Under the pieces are notes generated by a model. The model saw only the letters and a list, made by a program, of their open reading frames with translations. It was not told the origin of the DNA and ran no database searches. A stretch of 64,000 bases of DNA from Epiperipatus broadwayi. Taxonomy: Eukaryota; Onychophora; Udeonychophora; Euonychophora; Peripatidae. How positions within the stretch are numbered: the first letter of the stretch is position 1; every line of letters begins with the position of its first letter. A program made the position numbers and the translations under genes. Where the stretch lies: the NCBI GenBank assembly GCA_028023455.1, contig JAQFVV010000450.1, positions 62,001-126,000 on the forward strand, given 5' to 3'. Positions 33,280-45,449 of the stretch are shown piece by piece.

Positions 33280-34177
33280 AAAAAAATGCAATAAAAGAAC
33301 TAATATTCATTGGCTGCAACAGCCGTGTGATATGTAAGGTCAGAATCAACTTCAACATCAGCCCCAACATTTACACTATTAAAGACTCCCACAAATTAAT
33401 TTATACTCTGAATGATTGTGCCACGACAATGCTAGCTTGTATTTCTCTGGAGGTAAATTCTCTTGACAGCTGCTACATATTAAACAAAATCAGAGATTCA
33501 ATTGTCAAAAGTTTAATAGCACTATTTCAGTAGTCATAAGGGATAATGATCCTCGTAGTGTAAATCTTAAATGTAAGAAGGACAATTCGGCATCGGCAAA
33601 CAAAACTGATATTAGATTAGATAAAACTTGGAACACTAGCAATTAACTTTTTACCCTCCACTCCTTCCCATTCCCGTAAGAAATCTAGTTTCGTAAAAAA
33701 AAAAAATATGTAACTAAAAAATGATTTTCACACTTCCCTGCATAGATTAGAATATATTAATGAAATGATTATTTTCTGCCTACAGCACTGTTAAATGGCT
33801 GTCACACGGATGATATAGAGTAACAGACAGACAGAGATAAATACTAATTTGCAACAACAATCATATATTTATACTATATAAGGATGTTTAAAAGACATCA
33901 ATTTCTGAAGTAGCCAATATAGACACCCAAGAGAACTTACATTTCCTCCATATGTAAATATTTTTGACATTTTCTAATAAAAAATTATCTTAAAAAAAAA
34001 AGTTTTTAAACAAAAAAATAACATTTATTACTACTATGTTTTTTTTTTTAAAAAAAAGAACGATGTTTGGTTAATTTCACACTGAAAGTATTTAAAATTC
34101 TCCAAAAAAAAAAAAAAAAACCCAAAAAAAAAGAACAACAACTAAAAACGACAACACAATATTGATCTTTACAACTC
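33280..34177. other. A/T-rich DNA, nothing recognised
   Basis: The 68-codon plus frame at 33327-33533 has no recognised motif or splice context. Confidence 0.4.
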
Positions 34178-34600
34178 AAACATGCTCTCCATATAGTAAT
34201 GCCGCTCAATGCAAGCATTAGTAATCAATGGATGCAATAAGGTTTGTATGCAAAATCCCTGTCTAATGCCTAATCAACCAGTTTCTAGCTTGTGGCTTTC
34301 ATCAGTGAGAAGTCTTGGATAGAAATGACTGCAACTAGATCTTAGGATCTAATGCAATCTTCTAGCAGTCACCTTTTACCTATTTAGTTAAGTATAAAGC
34401 AATAAGTCCAAGATAAAAAAAACAACAATAAGGTTTCAATTCAAGCTCATTTACTTGTATAGTAATAAAGATCTGAATCCAGTTCAGTATCTATACATTT
34501 TAGTATCATTGGTTTCTTTAAAAACCAGTCATCATTATTCTATGAGCAGGATTGGTATAAAATCACTACATCACAATCATCATTTCCTATACTTTCACAA
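34178..34600 (-). mobile_element. Family F element, copy 4
   Basis: Minus-oriented copy. The arm ctctccatatagtaatgccg lies at the left. Then come the core (aagcctaagatctag-like, ctagcttgtggctttcatc), the tRNA-like section in reverse near 34480-34560 (B box decayed; agcaggattggtataaaatc), and the outer tail near 34590. More diverged than the copies at 22.2 and 37.2 kb. Confidence 0.8.
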
Positions 34601-34604
34601 GGTG

Positions 34605-34760
34605 TTAAAACAGCAGCAAACTTTCCATACAGTAGTGTCACCTAGTGCAACAGTAATCAATGGATGCAAAAAGATTTATGCATAAAATCCCTATCTAGTG
34701 CATACTCATCCAATATCCTGAGACTAGTTTCTAGCTTGTGGCTTTCACCAGCAACGATTT
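34605..34760 (-). mobile_element. Family F element, copy 5, truncated
   Basis: Begins gttaaaacagcagcaaactttccatacagtag-like (the family arm), continues to aaatccctatctagtgcata and ctagcttgtggctttcacca, then stops. It sits directly beside copy 4 in the same orientation. Confidence 0.75.
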
Positions 34761-34799
34761 CTGCACTCAAAAAGAAACATCAAATGGTTATTTGCTTAG

Positions 34800-34900
34800 A
34801 AGATCTTGTAAAGTTCGAGCACCAAAAGTGACAGATTGAGTTTCGATTCAAAAACCTTTAGCTCTTAAGTCTGTTACTTCATTACTGCACTAGACTGCAA
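34800..34900 (-). repeat. Decayed tRNA-like sequence
   Basis: On the minus strand: AGTCTAGTGCAGTAATGAAG (A-box-like) and TTTTTGAATCGAAACTC (B-box-like). No tail or target duplication was seen. Confidence 0.35.
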
Positions 34901-34909
34901 AGGATAAAA

Positions 34910-36316
34910 AAAGAAAACACAAGTTTTCAACTAAGACTGAGAATGCCAAGAACCATATATTTTTAAGACATAGAGTACCAAATCCATTTCTCTAATCCAA
35001 TGTATCATAACATGACCCTGCAATTTGAAGTATTACATGACTGTTAACAATGAATCAATAAATTCGCATGTAGATCGAATTATGAAATACCTGCACAGTA
35101 GTATCTTATTAATAGTATCTTGATTACAAGGAAAATCACAGAATTTTTTTTTGCTTGAGAATAATAAATTGTATTTATAACTTCATAACTAGACATTTAA
35201 AGGCTGAAGTTTAATGCTTCACAAGGTTTAACATTGATTGGTGGATTAAAACTGCCAAGAAGATACAAATATTCATTGCCGTGGTCACTTTATATCTTTT
35301 TTAATGTGATAAAAAGTAGTACAATATTTCAATTAAATCCAACCAATAGTATTCTCTCATAAGATGACAATGATATTCTGAATAGATAAGAAAAGTATTT
35401 TGATATAAAAATTGAGATAACTTTATATGATAATTCTGATCTTTTCCTTTTGCAGTTTTTAAAAAAGACAAAATACAATTGTTTATTTAACATTCTTGGA
35501 CATTTGATTTACATTTAGAATTGACATTTTAATTCTTAGTAAAAGAATAATAACATGACTATTCATATCATATAAAATATGGGTTATTATTAGAGCTCTC
35601 TCAAGCACAATCAAGAATGAATCAGAATTGCTCACCTTCATTTTTATTAAACCCAAAGGATATTCAGTAGCCATTGTCTAAAAAGATCAAACTAAGAAAA
35701 TGAACTGTAGATGGCTTAAAAAAATTAACTTTAGAATGAATATCAAGAAGAAAAAAAAAAGATTCTTAACACCAATGCTGTATGGAATATAAAATTACTA
35801 CATGGAATGTATGAAAAAGTAAAGAGATTCTGATACTTAGAAAGTTTATTATCTGAAGGGGAGATGTAGAAGAAGACCTTAATAACACACTAAATGAAAC
35901 AAAAACACGATTTATCAGCATGCAGTAGATATATATAAAAGACATATGACTTTATTACTTGGGAGTTCACAAGAAGTATGAGCGACAGACCTGCGAGGGT
36001 CAGAATCGATCATGGATCCTCCCAATATGCCAAACTGCGCAGGTATAGAGATCACCAAAAATGAAAGTTCAAATAAAATTGCAGATCTTTTAGAGAAATG
36101 TGAAATCTGTTCTTCTATGTAGATACAAAATTTAAAAAAAAAATCACAATAATTTAAAAGCTATAAATATTCTCCAACAGCTGAATCACAATCAATGATG
36201 AATAAAAAATACTAGAAAGATTAACACATATTGGCAAACATTGCGGAAACATTACAAAAAGATGGAAATTTACATGATATGAGATCAAATAAAAGAGCAA
36301 AAAATTAAAATGTAAT
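34910..36316. other. Mostly A/T-rich, one more complex patch
   Basis: A patch at 35965-36060 (gacagacctgcgagggtcag, ggatcctcccaatatgcc) is GC-richer with a short open frame on each strand, but matches nothing I recognise. The minus frame at 35483-35674 is unconvincing. Confidence 0.4.
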
Positions 36317-36317
36317 A

Positions 36318-36431
36318 GTCAAGTGTTGTTAGCCGAGAGGTCATCGCAGCCGCCTTGCAAACAAGTAGTTGGTTGCAGACGAATGTGGGTTCGCCTCTCG
36401 GCCGATGCTATGACATATGGGGGGAAAAAAA
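36318..36431 (+). mobile_element. tRNA-Gly-derived short SINE, subfamily B
   Basis: GTCAAGTGTTGTTAGCCGAG head, GCCGCCTTGCAAACAAGTAG, the extra TTGGTTGCAGACG segment, B arm GTGGGTTCGCCTCTC, then CCGATGCTATGACATAT, six G's and an A run. Confidence 0.85.
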
Positions 36432-36439
36432 GAAAAGGA

Positions 36440-37238
36440 TTATTGCTAAGTATGACATTTCAAATGTCATAGTCACTAAAACTGTATAAATAAGACAAGA
36501 AAATGTTAAAAAAAATTCATATACAATTTTTTATTTCATCTAAAACAGAACATATATAAATGATTATGTGTATTGTGTGTGTACCAGCTAAAACAAGTTA
36601 GACTTATTTTATATTTGTATTCGAATTTATATTATATTAATATTCATAAAACATATTTAAAAAATCTTCCTGGCTTAAATATTCAGATACACTTTATTGG
36701 ACCCAGATTTCAATTCTTTATAATTAAAATTCAATTTCAATAACTCAAATTATAGCATTAAGTAATATCTGAAAACGTGTTTTATGACTCATTAAGAGTA
36801 TTCTAACGTAAAGGATTGCAATCGAGCAATCAGTTACAGTTCATCATTACTTTCAAAGTTTATATAATTTTGTATTCAAATTCATTATAAAGCAATAATT
36901 CCATATCTCAAATTATAGATTAAATTATTCTTACTACTTAATATTTGAAACTGATTAGCATAAAATAAGAATGCAAATCATTAAATTACTTGAAATAAAT
37001 CACTTAACTTAAACATTTTAACAAAATTTATAAATTAAAACTCATAACTCATGAATAACATTAAAATGGATATTTCAATTTATATTATTAAAAATCTTTT
37101 TCTAAAAAAAAAAAAAAATGTGAATTTTAAAACCAATATATACTTATATACGTATGTGTGTAGTAGATAACTAGAAATGATTAGCCATATTGAGGATCAA
37201 TGATTATTAATCAGTAATTCACCAGTAGTATATAAAAA
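36440..37238. other. A/T-rich DNA, nothing recognised
   Basis: No feature was recognised. Confidence 0.45.
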
Positions 37239-37240
37239 CA

Positions 37241-37745
37241 TTAAAACAGGCAAACTCTCAGTAGTGTCCTCAGTGCAAGCCAGAGTAAATCAATGATGTC
37301 AGAAGGCTTGTGCATAAAATCCTTATCTCCCCAGACTAGTTTCTGGCTTGTGGACTTAGTGATGAGCCTTGGATCTGAGAGCACTGCACCTAGATCTTAG
37401 AATCTAACGCAAGCCTCCAGCAGCCACCTTTTATCTCTACTTAACTATAAAACTATGAAAATAAAACTGAAAACACAATAACATTTTCAATCTAAGCTCG
37501 TTAGCTTATATAGTCATATGGGTCTGAACTCAAGTGCTCTTAGATCCAAGGCTCCTCACAGACGAAGGCCACAAACCAGAAACTAGTCTGGGGATATTGG
37601 ATGAGTGCTAGATAGGGATTTTATGCACAAGCCTTCTGGCATCTACTGATTACTCTGGCTTGCACTGACTGACGCTACTGTATGGAGAGTTTTGACTGCT
37701 TTAATAAGAGTTATGGGCAAGCATAATAAATAGTGATCATGTGAT
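37241..37745. mobile_element. Family F element, copy 6, head-to-head double copy
   Basis: The left half (37241-37535) reads the family in minus orientation: arm, core (gatctgagagcactgcacct), then the internal section to cttatatagtcatatgggtc. The right half (37536-37745) reads the core and arm in plus orientation, ending gtgatcatgtgatc. It therefore forms a fold-back of about 500 bp. Confidence 0.87.
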
Positions 37746-37799
37746 CTGAGGATTATTATGCCAAATAGAAAGATAATTGATACACTATTAGGAATTGCA

Positions 37800-39640
37800 A
37801 CATATAGTTAGTTCAAAAAGTAGCAATTGGCTAGCAAAGTTCCTACCGAAATAAGACAGTTTATGAAGAAATGAAGGAATATGAAAAGATAAAAACAATC
37901 CATTAAGAAGAATTGAATATCTAGATTTTGTAAAATGGCATGAAGAAGATTTAAGAACAATATAATTGTGAATTAGCAAGGAAAACAGTAGACTAGAATA
38001 AATCTCAAATGTGTAAAACATCTTGGTATTGGTAAGAAATGTATTTCTGAAATAAGGAAAAATAGAACTATTGCTAAATTGAAAAATGATGTTATGAAAC
38101 ATGTGAAAGAGTTTTATAAAAAAACTATATATATATAAAACAAGAAAAAATATTCTCTACAATTACTACATCTTCTGAACTGCCAATAATTTTAAATGGC
38201 AAAGTGAGTCATGCAATTAAAGCTATAAAGGGAAAAGCTACAGATAATGATGGAATTATAATCAGTATTATAAAAAAGGCACACAAAAAATAAAAACATT
38301 TATGGCAAAGTTATATACCAAATGTTTAAATGATAAAGATGTATTAGCTGACTGAAAAAAGGTGATTAAGAAGATATTAGAAATTACAGATCTAACAATC
38401 TTTTATCAGTTTTATATAAAAAATTTTAGTAAGATAATTACAACTCATTTACAGAGAAATTTGGACTTAAACATTCAAAAGAACGTGGTGGATTGAAAAG
38501 TAGTTTAAATATAGAGAATCACATCCAAGTATTGAGATAAGTTACAGAAAGGGCTTAATGATTATAAGTTGTTATTATGCTTTGGATTTGTACATTATAA
38601 AAAGGCATTTGATTCTACAAACATTTCTTCAGTGATTAAAGGATTGGATCATTAAGATATAGATCCAGAATAATATCATATTCTGAAGAATATTTATAAA
38701 AATGTGATTATACATAATGGTACTAGGAAGATTAACACTGAGAAGGTTATATGACAGAATGACTTCTTTTTTTGCAAAATGTTACAAGAAGTATTTTGTG
38801 GATTAAAGTGGGAAGCTAAGAGAGCAAAAATAAATGGAAATTCTTTAAACCATCTACATTTTCCAGATGATGTAGTTGTTTTGCAAATAATGCTTTAGAG
38901 CTTCAGAAAATGTTGCTAGTTATTAGATAAAAGTAAAAAAGTAGGACTAAAGATAAATGCTAAAAAGACATATTCAATGGATTTTTCAAAAAAAGAACCC
39001 AGAAATTCAAAATTATGAATTAAAAGAAATTAATAATTACAAATAATTGGTCAGACTATTAATACAGATGGAATACATAATGAATGAAATTAATCATAGA
39101 AACTTTTTATAGAAATAACAATATTAAAAGCAAATAAGTCTATGTTTGAAAAGGAAAGTTTTTAATATATTTGTTTTATCAGTTCCTAGTTATGGATCTA
39201 AAATTTAAACATTTGACACAAGAGCATTACACAGACTTCAAACCACTCAACGAAGTAGGAGATATTTGTTAGGAATAACAAAAATGGATCAAAAATTAAA
39301 TACATGGGTGAGAAAATAAAGATATTACTGACATCATTGAGAAAATTGAGAAACTGACGTGGAGCTAGGTGGGACATATTGCTAGAAGAGATGGTTACAT
39401 AGACAATTGGAAATCTTAATCTGGACTAAAAATATTGCAAAGACCTAGAAAGAGACCACATATGAGATGGATTGATAAAATAAAGAAGTGTGTTAATGCA
39501 ATGTGGAGAATACATTCTAGAGATCAGAGAAACTGCATCGAACTTGGAGTCATGATCAATAATGGTTGAAAATGATAATTATAATTGGGTATATGCCAAT
39601 AAATTATTCATGCAAAATTAAAAATATTACAAATGTGTAG
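37800..39640 (+). pseudogene. Decayed RTE-like LINE
   Basis: Many stops and frameshifts, but reverse-transcriptase landmarks appear in order on the plus strand: GIGKKCISEIRKNRT and VKEFYKK (before RT), VSHAIKAIKGKATDNDGI, KKGD-like with EDIRNYR and LLSVLYKKF, SKIITTHLQRNLDLN, KRAKINGNSLNHLHFPDDVV (catalytic FADD-type box reading FPDD), GLKINAKKTYSMDFSK, and the 3' block with GHIARRDG, LQRPRKRPHMRW and IDKIKKCVNAMW. This order is that of RTE-class elements. Both halves are present, so it was a long insertion, now dead. The minus frame at 37788-38102 is antisense to it. Confidence 0.8.
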
Positions 39641-39644
39641 AGCT

Positions 39645-40834
39645 ATATAAATAAATAAAAAACTCAATGCATATTAATCACATTATATAGCTAAATAAAA
39701 TGCAGCAAGAATATTGCATCCTTGATAATTTAATAAATGATAAATCATATCTCCATATATAATCCAACAGTTCATCCATAAAACCTATTCCTCTATTCGG
39801 AATTGTAGTACTTTATTCATCATAGACAAAAATATGAGATACTTTTAGTCCCTTAGGAAGTAAAGAGAAACAAGTTTTCTTTCTACCATTATTTGATACT
39901 AATTTGACTATAATGTAGACTAATTTGACTTCATATCTCCTCTACCTTGTGGAATGAAAACTCCATAAAATTGTATAACAATCAAAGTTTTTGGTGAATA
40001 TAATATATTTGAACTTCCATTATAAAGCACTTCTATGAAAAGATACTGGTGTTTATTTTTGATTCCTTCCTATCTACTTAAATCATTCTTGCCTACTCCA
40101 CTTTGTATGCTTTAGTTTAAATATTTAGGATTTGATTCATTCAATTTTTAATCATAAAGCTCATATTCCTTCTACATGCTCTGTTCCAGCTTCCCTTTCT
40201 TAAGTTATTTTCATGGAATTGCACAGTCAATTGTATCTCACACTAGTTAAACTCCTCTGTGATTTTCTTATTTTTTTAATTTAAGGATTGGTTCTTTTTT
40301 TTTTTCATGCATGTGGTTTTTCTTCTTATGATTCTTCTACGAACAGACTAGTTCACAAATCATTGTATACTTAGTCTAAATTTGTTTTCTTTATTTGTCT
40401 TCAAAGCTCCTTCTATCACTGATGAACACCACACAATCTCACTGAGATCTTTCATGCCTGTTTATCCTTTGATACCTCTATAACAGATTAAAAAATAATG
40501 CAATTCCCAAGTACAAATTGAAAGAACCTGAACATTTCATTTATATACCTTCCCTAAAAATTTTATTTTAATATTTAAATTTATTTTTTAGATCTTAGTA
40601 TGGAGCTATGGTGACATTTCTTTTTAACAACTTAAGCAGAATTTCTTAACTTTTTCCAATAGAAAATACTTTTTGGATATAAAATAGACAAATGAGCTGT
40701 TGTCCTAGTGTTTTATTTCATGATCTTTTCATGTGTTAAGTTAAACCTTGCTGCAGGCTGTCAATAGTATTAATAAATTATGCTTCACTAGTCTCCAAAC
40801 TTGTGACCAAGGATATTTTAACTAAAACAAATGT
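39645..40834. other. A/T-rich DNA, nothing recognised
   Basis: The segment near 40140-40470 has more mixed composition, but no exon or family was recognised. Confidence 0.4.
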
Positions 40835-40842
40835 GTTTGGTT

Positions 40843-41320
40843 CAGGGGTAGGCAAATAGCGGCCCTCTAAAAGTTTTTATGCGGCCTGCCAAGACAATCA
40901 GAAAAATCCACCTTGAACTGAGATTTCCTTCCCATGTGTAACCAAAGATTTGTCTAGTATTTTTCACTAGGATGGTTATGTCAATACACATGCGCAGTGT
41001 AGATACAATGTGCAGTGTTTTTCCAGTTGATCTGTTTAATTTCAATTTTGTCTTTGCATTAGCAAATATATACATTTCCAACTTTAGTGAAACCATGAAC
41101 CCTCCGGAAAAATGTAAAATCGGTGATGAATGTCGTGTGTTTAATGAAGAATGAACAAAACAAATATTTTTTGGGTAAAACAGGGAATAAAGCAGTGTGT
41201 TTATTGGGTCATGAAAAAAGGGTGCGGCCCTCCGCTAACCTTTACTTCCACAAAATGGCCCCCAATGTGGCCCTCCGCCAACCTATGTGGCCCCCGAGCC
41301 AAAACAATTGCCCACCCCTG
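40843..41320 (+). mobile_element. hAT element (478 bp) retaining a zinc-finger transposase start
   Basis: The ends caggggtaggcaaatagc and caattgcccacccctg are inverted repeats. The 8-bp flanks are gtttggtt (40835-40842) and atttagtt (41321-41328), 6 of 8 matching. Inside on the plus strand, two overlapping frames read NPPEKCKIGDECRVFNEE then, one frameshift on, KYFLGKTGNKAVCLLGHEK. This resembles the N-terminal zinc-finger part of the ZBED5/GTF2IRD2-related hAT transposases (C-x2-C region). The rest of the transposase is deleted, so it is a deletion derivative of an autonomous element. Confidence 0.88.
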
Positions 41321-41329
41321 ATTTAGTTA

Positions 41330-42655
41330 TTCCATTCTAATTTTCAATTTATTATGTGTAAATAGATAGTACTATTATATTCTTCATTAGCATAACAAGT
41401 TACACTTATTCATTACTGATAGAGTCAATAATCTCTAAGTAGCCCTCATAATTAATTATCAATTACATATAAACCTGAAACTGATAAAGAAATTACAGGC
41501 AAAACCTCATAAAACTTTATGAGCAAATCTAATAACTTCTACTCCTTATATAAGAAAGCTTAATCTCAATTTAAAACATGCATATAACTACAGAAGAAAA
41601 GTAAGCACTACATTAAAAAATACTGTCATCAATTATAAATAGAAGGTAACAAACAGCCAGTATAAAATCTGTCTGTAGATAAATGCATCATAAAAAATAT
41701 AAAAGAAAAACTTGCACCAGATTAAAGACATAAAGGTGGATTGCAAAATGAATACACCACTAAATAGTATTAATAGAACACAAACAATTGTCATATAAAT
41801 TGTCGCAACTTATGCTAAGTCTTTTCTATCAATTATGCAAAGAATAATTTAATTTATAGATCAACATAAAAACATGTTTTTTTTTGTATAAAGATATATC
41901 TCTAGTCATGCCAAAAGTGATTGTTATCCATGTACAAACATTAATTTTATTCAAATCTAAATTGTTTATACAAGAATATAAATATATATAAACATTAAAT
42001 TAAACATAGCTCAACATATTTTTGTAAACAAAGGGAGTGAATCACCCTCCTTCAAGTCATGAATTAAAAGCACTCTAAATGTTGGAGAAAAGATCAAGAA
42101 TGGAACAAATCCGCCTACTCTTGGAATTCTGATATATACCGATGTCAACATTATCAGTAATATATCACTCAGATGGAATATGACCTTAATATTTATTAAA
42201 TTAATAAATTAATTATAAGACTGGAGGCAAATCTCTTTTTTAACAACTTGATATAACTATGGTGATTTGGGAATCGTTTCCTATGGACCTATTATGCAAA
42301 AAGGGCCTACTTAATTTGAAACTAACATAACTACTATTTATTTTTGAATAATAACTGTATTATAATTCATTTTTACTATTATAGTAAAATATACAAAGTT
42401 TCAGTTAAAATTTTGGCCTTTAGGATACATCCTGTTTTAAATGTACATGATTTCAAATAACTTATAATGATCAGTAAAAAAAAAAAAAAATCATATACTT
42501 TTAAATATATGTATCTGAAATATTCCAATGTTAAGGAAGTTAAAGAATGACAATGGGTATATGTTACCACTTCATATTGAATATGTACATTGTGAGTTGG
42601 CATTTGACTGCGATAAATATTTTGATAATGAATGAAGCTTTGAAACATTGAAACA
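41330..42655. other. A/T-rich DNA, nothing recognised
   Basis: The minus frame at 42379-42648 has no recognised motif. Confidence 0.45.
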
Positions 42656-42659
42656 AAGA

Positions 42660-43468
42660 CTAGATATTGTCAAATTTCTAAGAACATTGATCAAAATGCA
42701 ACAGCAGCTACATGGTAAAACTAAGATTATAATATTAAGTAAAAAATATATTCGAACGGCTGTATTGCTTGAGAGTTTATAAGAAATTCAAGTGTTGGAA
42801 AAGCTAGTACCAGAATCTTATCCTAGGAGCCCATATTCCAGTTTGGCATTCTATCACTTTTCTAAACCACATAGGGGATAATATTACTAAGAATATATAA
42901 CACCCGATCCCATCTATCCAAATTGTTTTACCAGTATTTAACATAAAATATTCTCTGAATTAAAACAGAAAACTAAACGAGCAAAAACAAATGAAGATTA
43001 CTTAAGTCGTCTAGATTTTTCAAATGATAAAGTTGTTTTCACAAATGATTCTTTGGCGGTTAAGAAAATGTTACAAGAACTGTCACATTATTTCTAAAAA
43101 GAGATGAAGTCATGTTTCAGTAAAAAAAAAGTGGTTACAGATTCATATTAATAAATTGTAAGAAAAAACAAAACAACAGCTATATATATATACTTCAGTC
43201 AAATTATAAATATAAATCAAAGCATAATGACAATGCGTTTGTGACAGAAATAGCATGACACTAAAAGGTAATATAATTAGGTGCTTTATACTTGAAAAAT
43301 AAAATTTTGACATAAACATGTTTTATCAATGCTTACTTATAAATTTGAGCCTTGCCTTTTAACAAATGAGCAATAGAGAGATAGCAAATCATCCAATGAA
43401 GTATTGAATAATGTGTACTGGGATTAACAAAGACGTATCACTGACCCCATTGAAAAACTCAAGAAATT
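42660..43468 (+). pseudogene. Decayed RTE-like LINE fragment
   Basis: The plus strand shows KRAKTNEDYLSRLDFSNDKV followed by VFTNDSLAVKKMLQELSHYF, the palm region of the same LINE family as at 37.8-39.6 kb (catalytic box now FSND). It then shows remnants near 43330-43465 (YQCLLIN, GINKDVSLTPLKNSRN) matching the region after the catalytic box. It is broken by stops and ends where a fold-back element begins. Confidence 0.72.
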
Positions 43469-43622
43469 GAAATCGTTTTCTAATTTTTGGGAATCCAGAT
43501 TAGAGTTTAGTGATTTCTCTATTTTTTTTTTAAATAACTAATTATATGTGAGCTAACCTAAATAAAATTAGAGAAACGACTAAATTCTAAACTGGATTCC
43601 AAGAGATTAGAAAACAAATCAT
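43469..43622. mobile_element. Short fold-back element
   Basis: The arms of about 55 bp are inverted copies (cgttttctaatttttgggaa ... gatttctctatttt and aaaattagagaaacgac ... gagattagaaaaca) with a loop of about 40 bp. It inserted into or beside the RTE-like fragment. Confidence 0.82.
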
Positions 43623-43928
43623 ATGTGAGATAACTTCATTACATAAAATTTCTGGATTGATATGAAGAAAATAATCTATGGAGAAGAAAAATTGATGGGA
43701 AATGATAATTTTATAATATTTCAATATGCAGAAATATAAACAACAGGAATGAAATAAAAAAAAAATCAAAATCAAAAGGAAAGACGGTAGACTGATAAAA
43801 AATGACATCACAAGGGGGACACTTCAAGTGCGATTTTAATAATAAAAAACAACAACAACAACAAAAATCTCTCTTTGCTATGTTTAATCATTTATCAATC
43901 TTATTCCTAATGCCCCCTTCAAAAACAG

Positions 43929-44116
43929 TTCAATGATACATTACTATCATCATCATCATTTTCAACCATTATCGATTTAATGCAGGATGTCTCTAACAAT
44001 TTCAATCCAATTTCTCTAATCTCTAGTGTCTTTTCTCCACATTACCCCAGCATACTTCCTTTATTTCATCCATCAACTCACATGCGATCTCTTTCTAGGA
44101 TTTTAAGATTTCAAGT
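43929..44116 (-). pseudogene. RTE-like LINE 3' end with triplet tail
   Basis: On the minus strand the 3' block of the RTE family is visible (KILERDRM, a CWGNVEK-type stretch, WLKMMMMIV), ending in an (ATG)n run seen on the plus strand as catcatcatcat at 43947. RTE-class LINEs often end in short simple repeats. It is oriented tail-to-tail with the fragment at 42.7 kb. Confidence 0.62.
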
Positions 44117-44119
44117 CTC

Positions 44120-45400
44120 TATCTATTATAATCTCTTCTAATATTTAAATTACAGATATTTCAAATATTTTGTAAATTAGAGGTTGCCCATTTCATTTGC
44201 ACTATTATTTTAAAGATTTTCATTTCTGTAATAATAATTTACAACTTTTTTCCAATCTGAAAATACTCCTACATGGTTCTGGAGCTCATGATTTTTGGCT
44301 CAGGTTCCAACTGGTCATTGAACTCTCAAGCACTAAACTATTACTATTGATGTTTAAATATGAAATTAGCTTTTATAAATTAATTAGAAAAAAAAATGCA
44401 AAAACTTGCATCAGGAAGTCAAACAATTTAGAGTTGTCCCTGGTTATTATGAGCATTTTTTAAAAATATAGATAAAATTATTATTTTTTTGCTTATTAAA
44501 GTTTTTCAAAAAACAAAAAAACATTCAAAACATCCCATTACTGTTTACAATGGAACCACCATACCTACTATACTAGATTCCAAGGCTCATAGCAGATAAA
44601 GTAAATTAAAGAATATAAGCTCATACTTTGTTTAGAATATTGTATACTGTTTCCCTATATATATATATACAGAGCACAAATTTTTTAAAAAGATTTATAT
44701 ATTCATAACTATTACACAATTTAATTAAAATTCATAGTAATTTAAATAAATTAAGATGATAAAGAAAAAAACAACAACTAAAAACAGAATAATGTAAATA
44801 GCACATATTAATATATACATAAATGTGTGTATGAGCTACTCTCTTTCAAAAAAAATAAAATAAAAAATAAAACTGTGTATTCCCTTAAGGAAAGTAGGTG
44901 AATGCATCTAACTATAGTCAGACTTAGGGTCTTCATATAGGATGCCATGAATGATATGATAAAAATTAAATCTACGATTGCACCTTGTTATAAAATTAGA
45001 TTTCTTTTTATTATTATTTCACAAATGGACAATTCGTTCTTCTTAAGCAAATAACTGACTTTAGAATATGATTTTTTCTCTATTTATAGTTAGATCGATA
45101 ATTTTTACTTTGTCACTTAAAACTTCCCAAATTGTCTTAGACTTTATAGAAATGATGTGCTCACTAGCTTTATACTTTAAAACTATTCGAAATAAAGTTT
45201 TATTTTTTTTTAAAAAAAGTGAAGAACGCCCCTCCCCACTATATACATTGTTTTTATTTAATTTGTGTAAATGAGGTCACACGATTTAGCAAAAGTGTGG
45301 GATTTCAGAGAGCAAAAAAAATGAGAAAAAAACACATGCATTATTTTCGCTTAATATGTGACTGAATGAGATTTAGTAAAAACTGAGTTACGATAGAATA
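44120..45400. other. A/T-rich DNA with one dispersed repeat
   Basis: 44905-44990 is similar to 52455-52545 (see that entry). Plus frames at 44197-44463 and 45068-45274 lack recognisable motifs. Confidence 0.4.
44905..44990 (+). repeat. Dispersed repeat pair, copy 1
   Basis: Shares the ordered phrases aactatagtcagactta, ataggatgcc, tgaatgatatgat and acgattgcacct with 52455-52545 (actatggtcaaacttt, ataggatgc, aatgattatgtgat, ataattgtatct). Nature unknown. Confidence 0.55.
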
Positions 45401-45404
45401 AAAC

Positions 45405-45440
45405 TTCGCTTCTCGGCTGACGCTTTGACACATTAAAAAA
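45405..45440 (+). mobile_element. 3' fragment of the tRNA-Gly-derived SINE
   Basis: Only ttcgcttctcggctgacgct, then ttgacacatt and an A run remain, matching the B-box end and tail of subfamily A. Confidence 0.7.
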
Positions 45441-45449
45441 ACAACAACA

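Noticed and set aside
35965-36060. Host exon in the GC-richer patch
   Set aside because: Short open frames exist on both strands with GT/AG-like borders, but no family resemblance and no decisive splice context.
37788-38102. 104-codon minus-strand frame
   Set aside because: Antisense to the decayed RTE-like LINE whose sense-strand motifs are recognisable.
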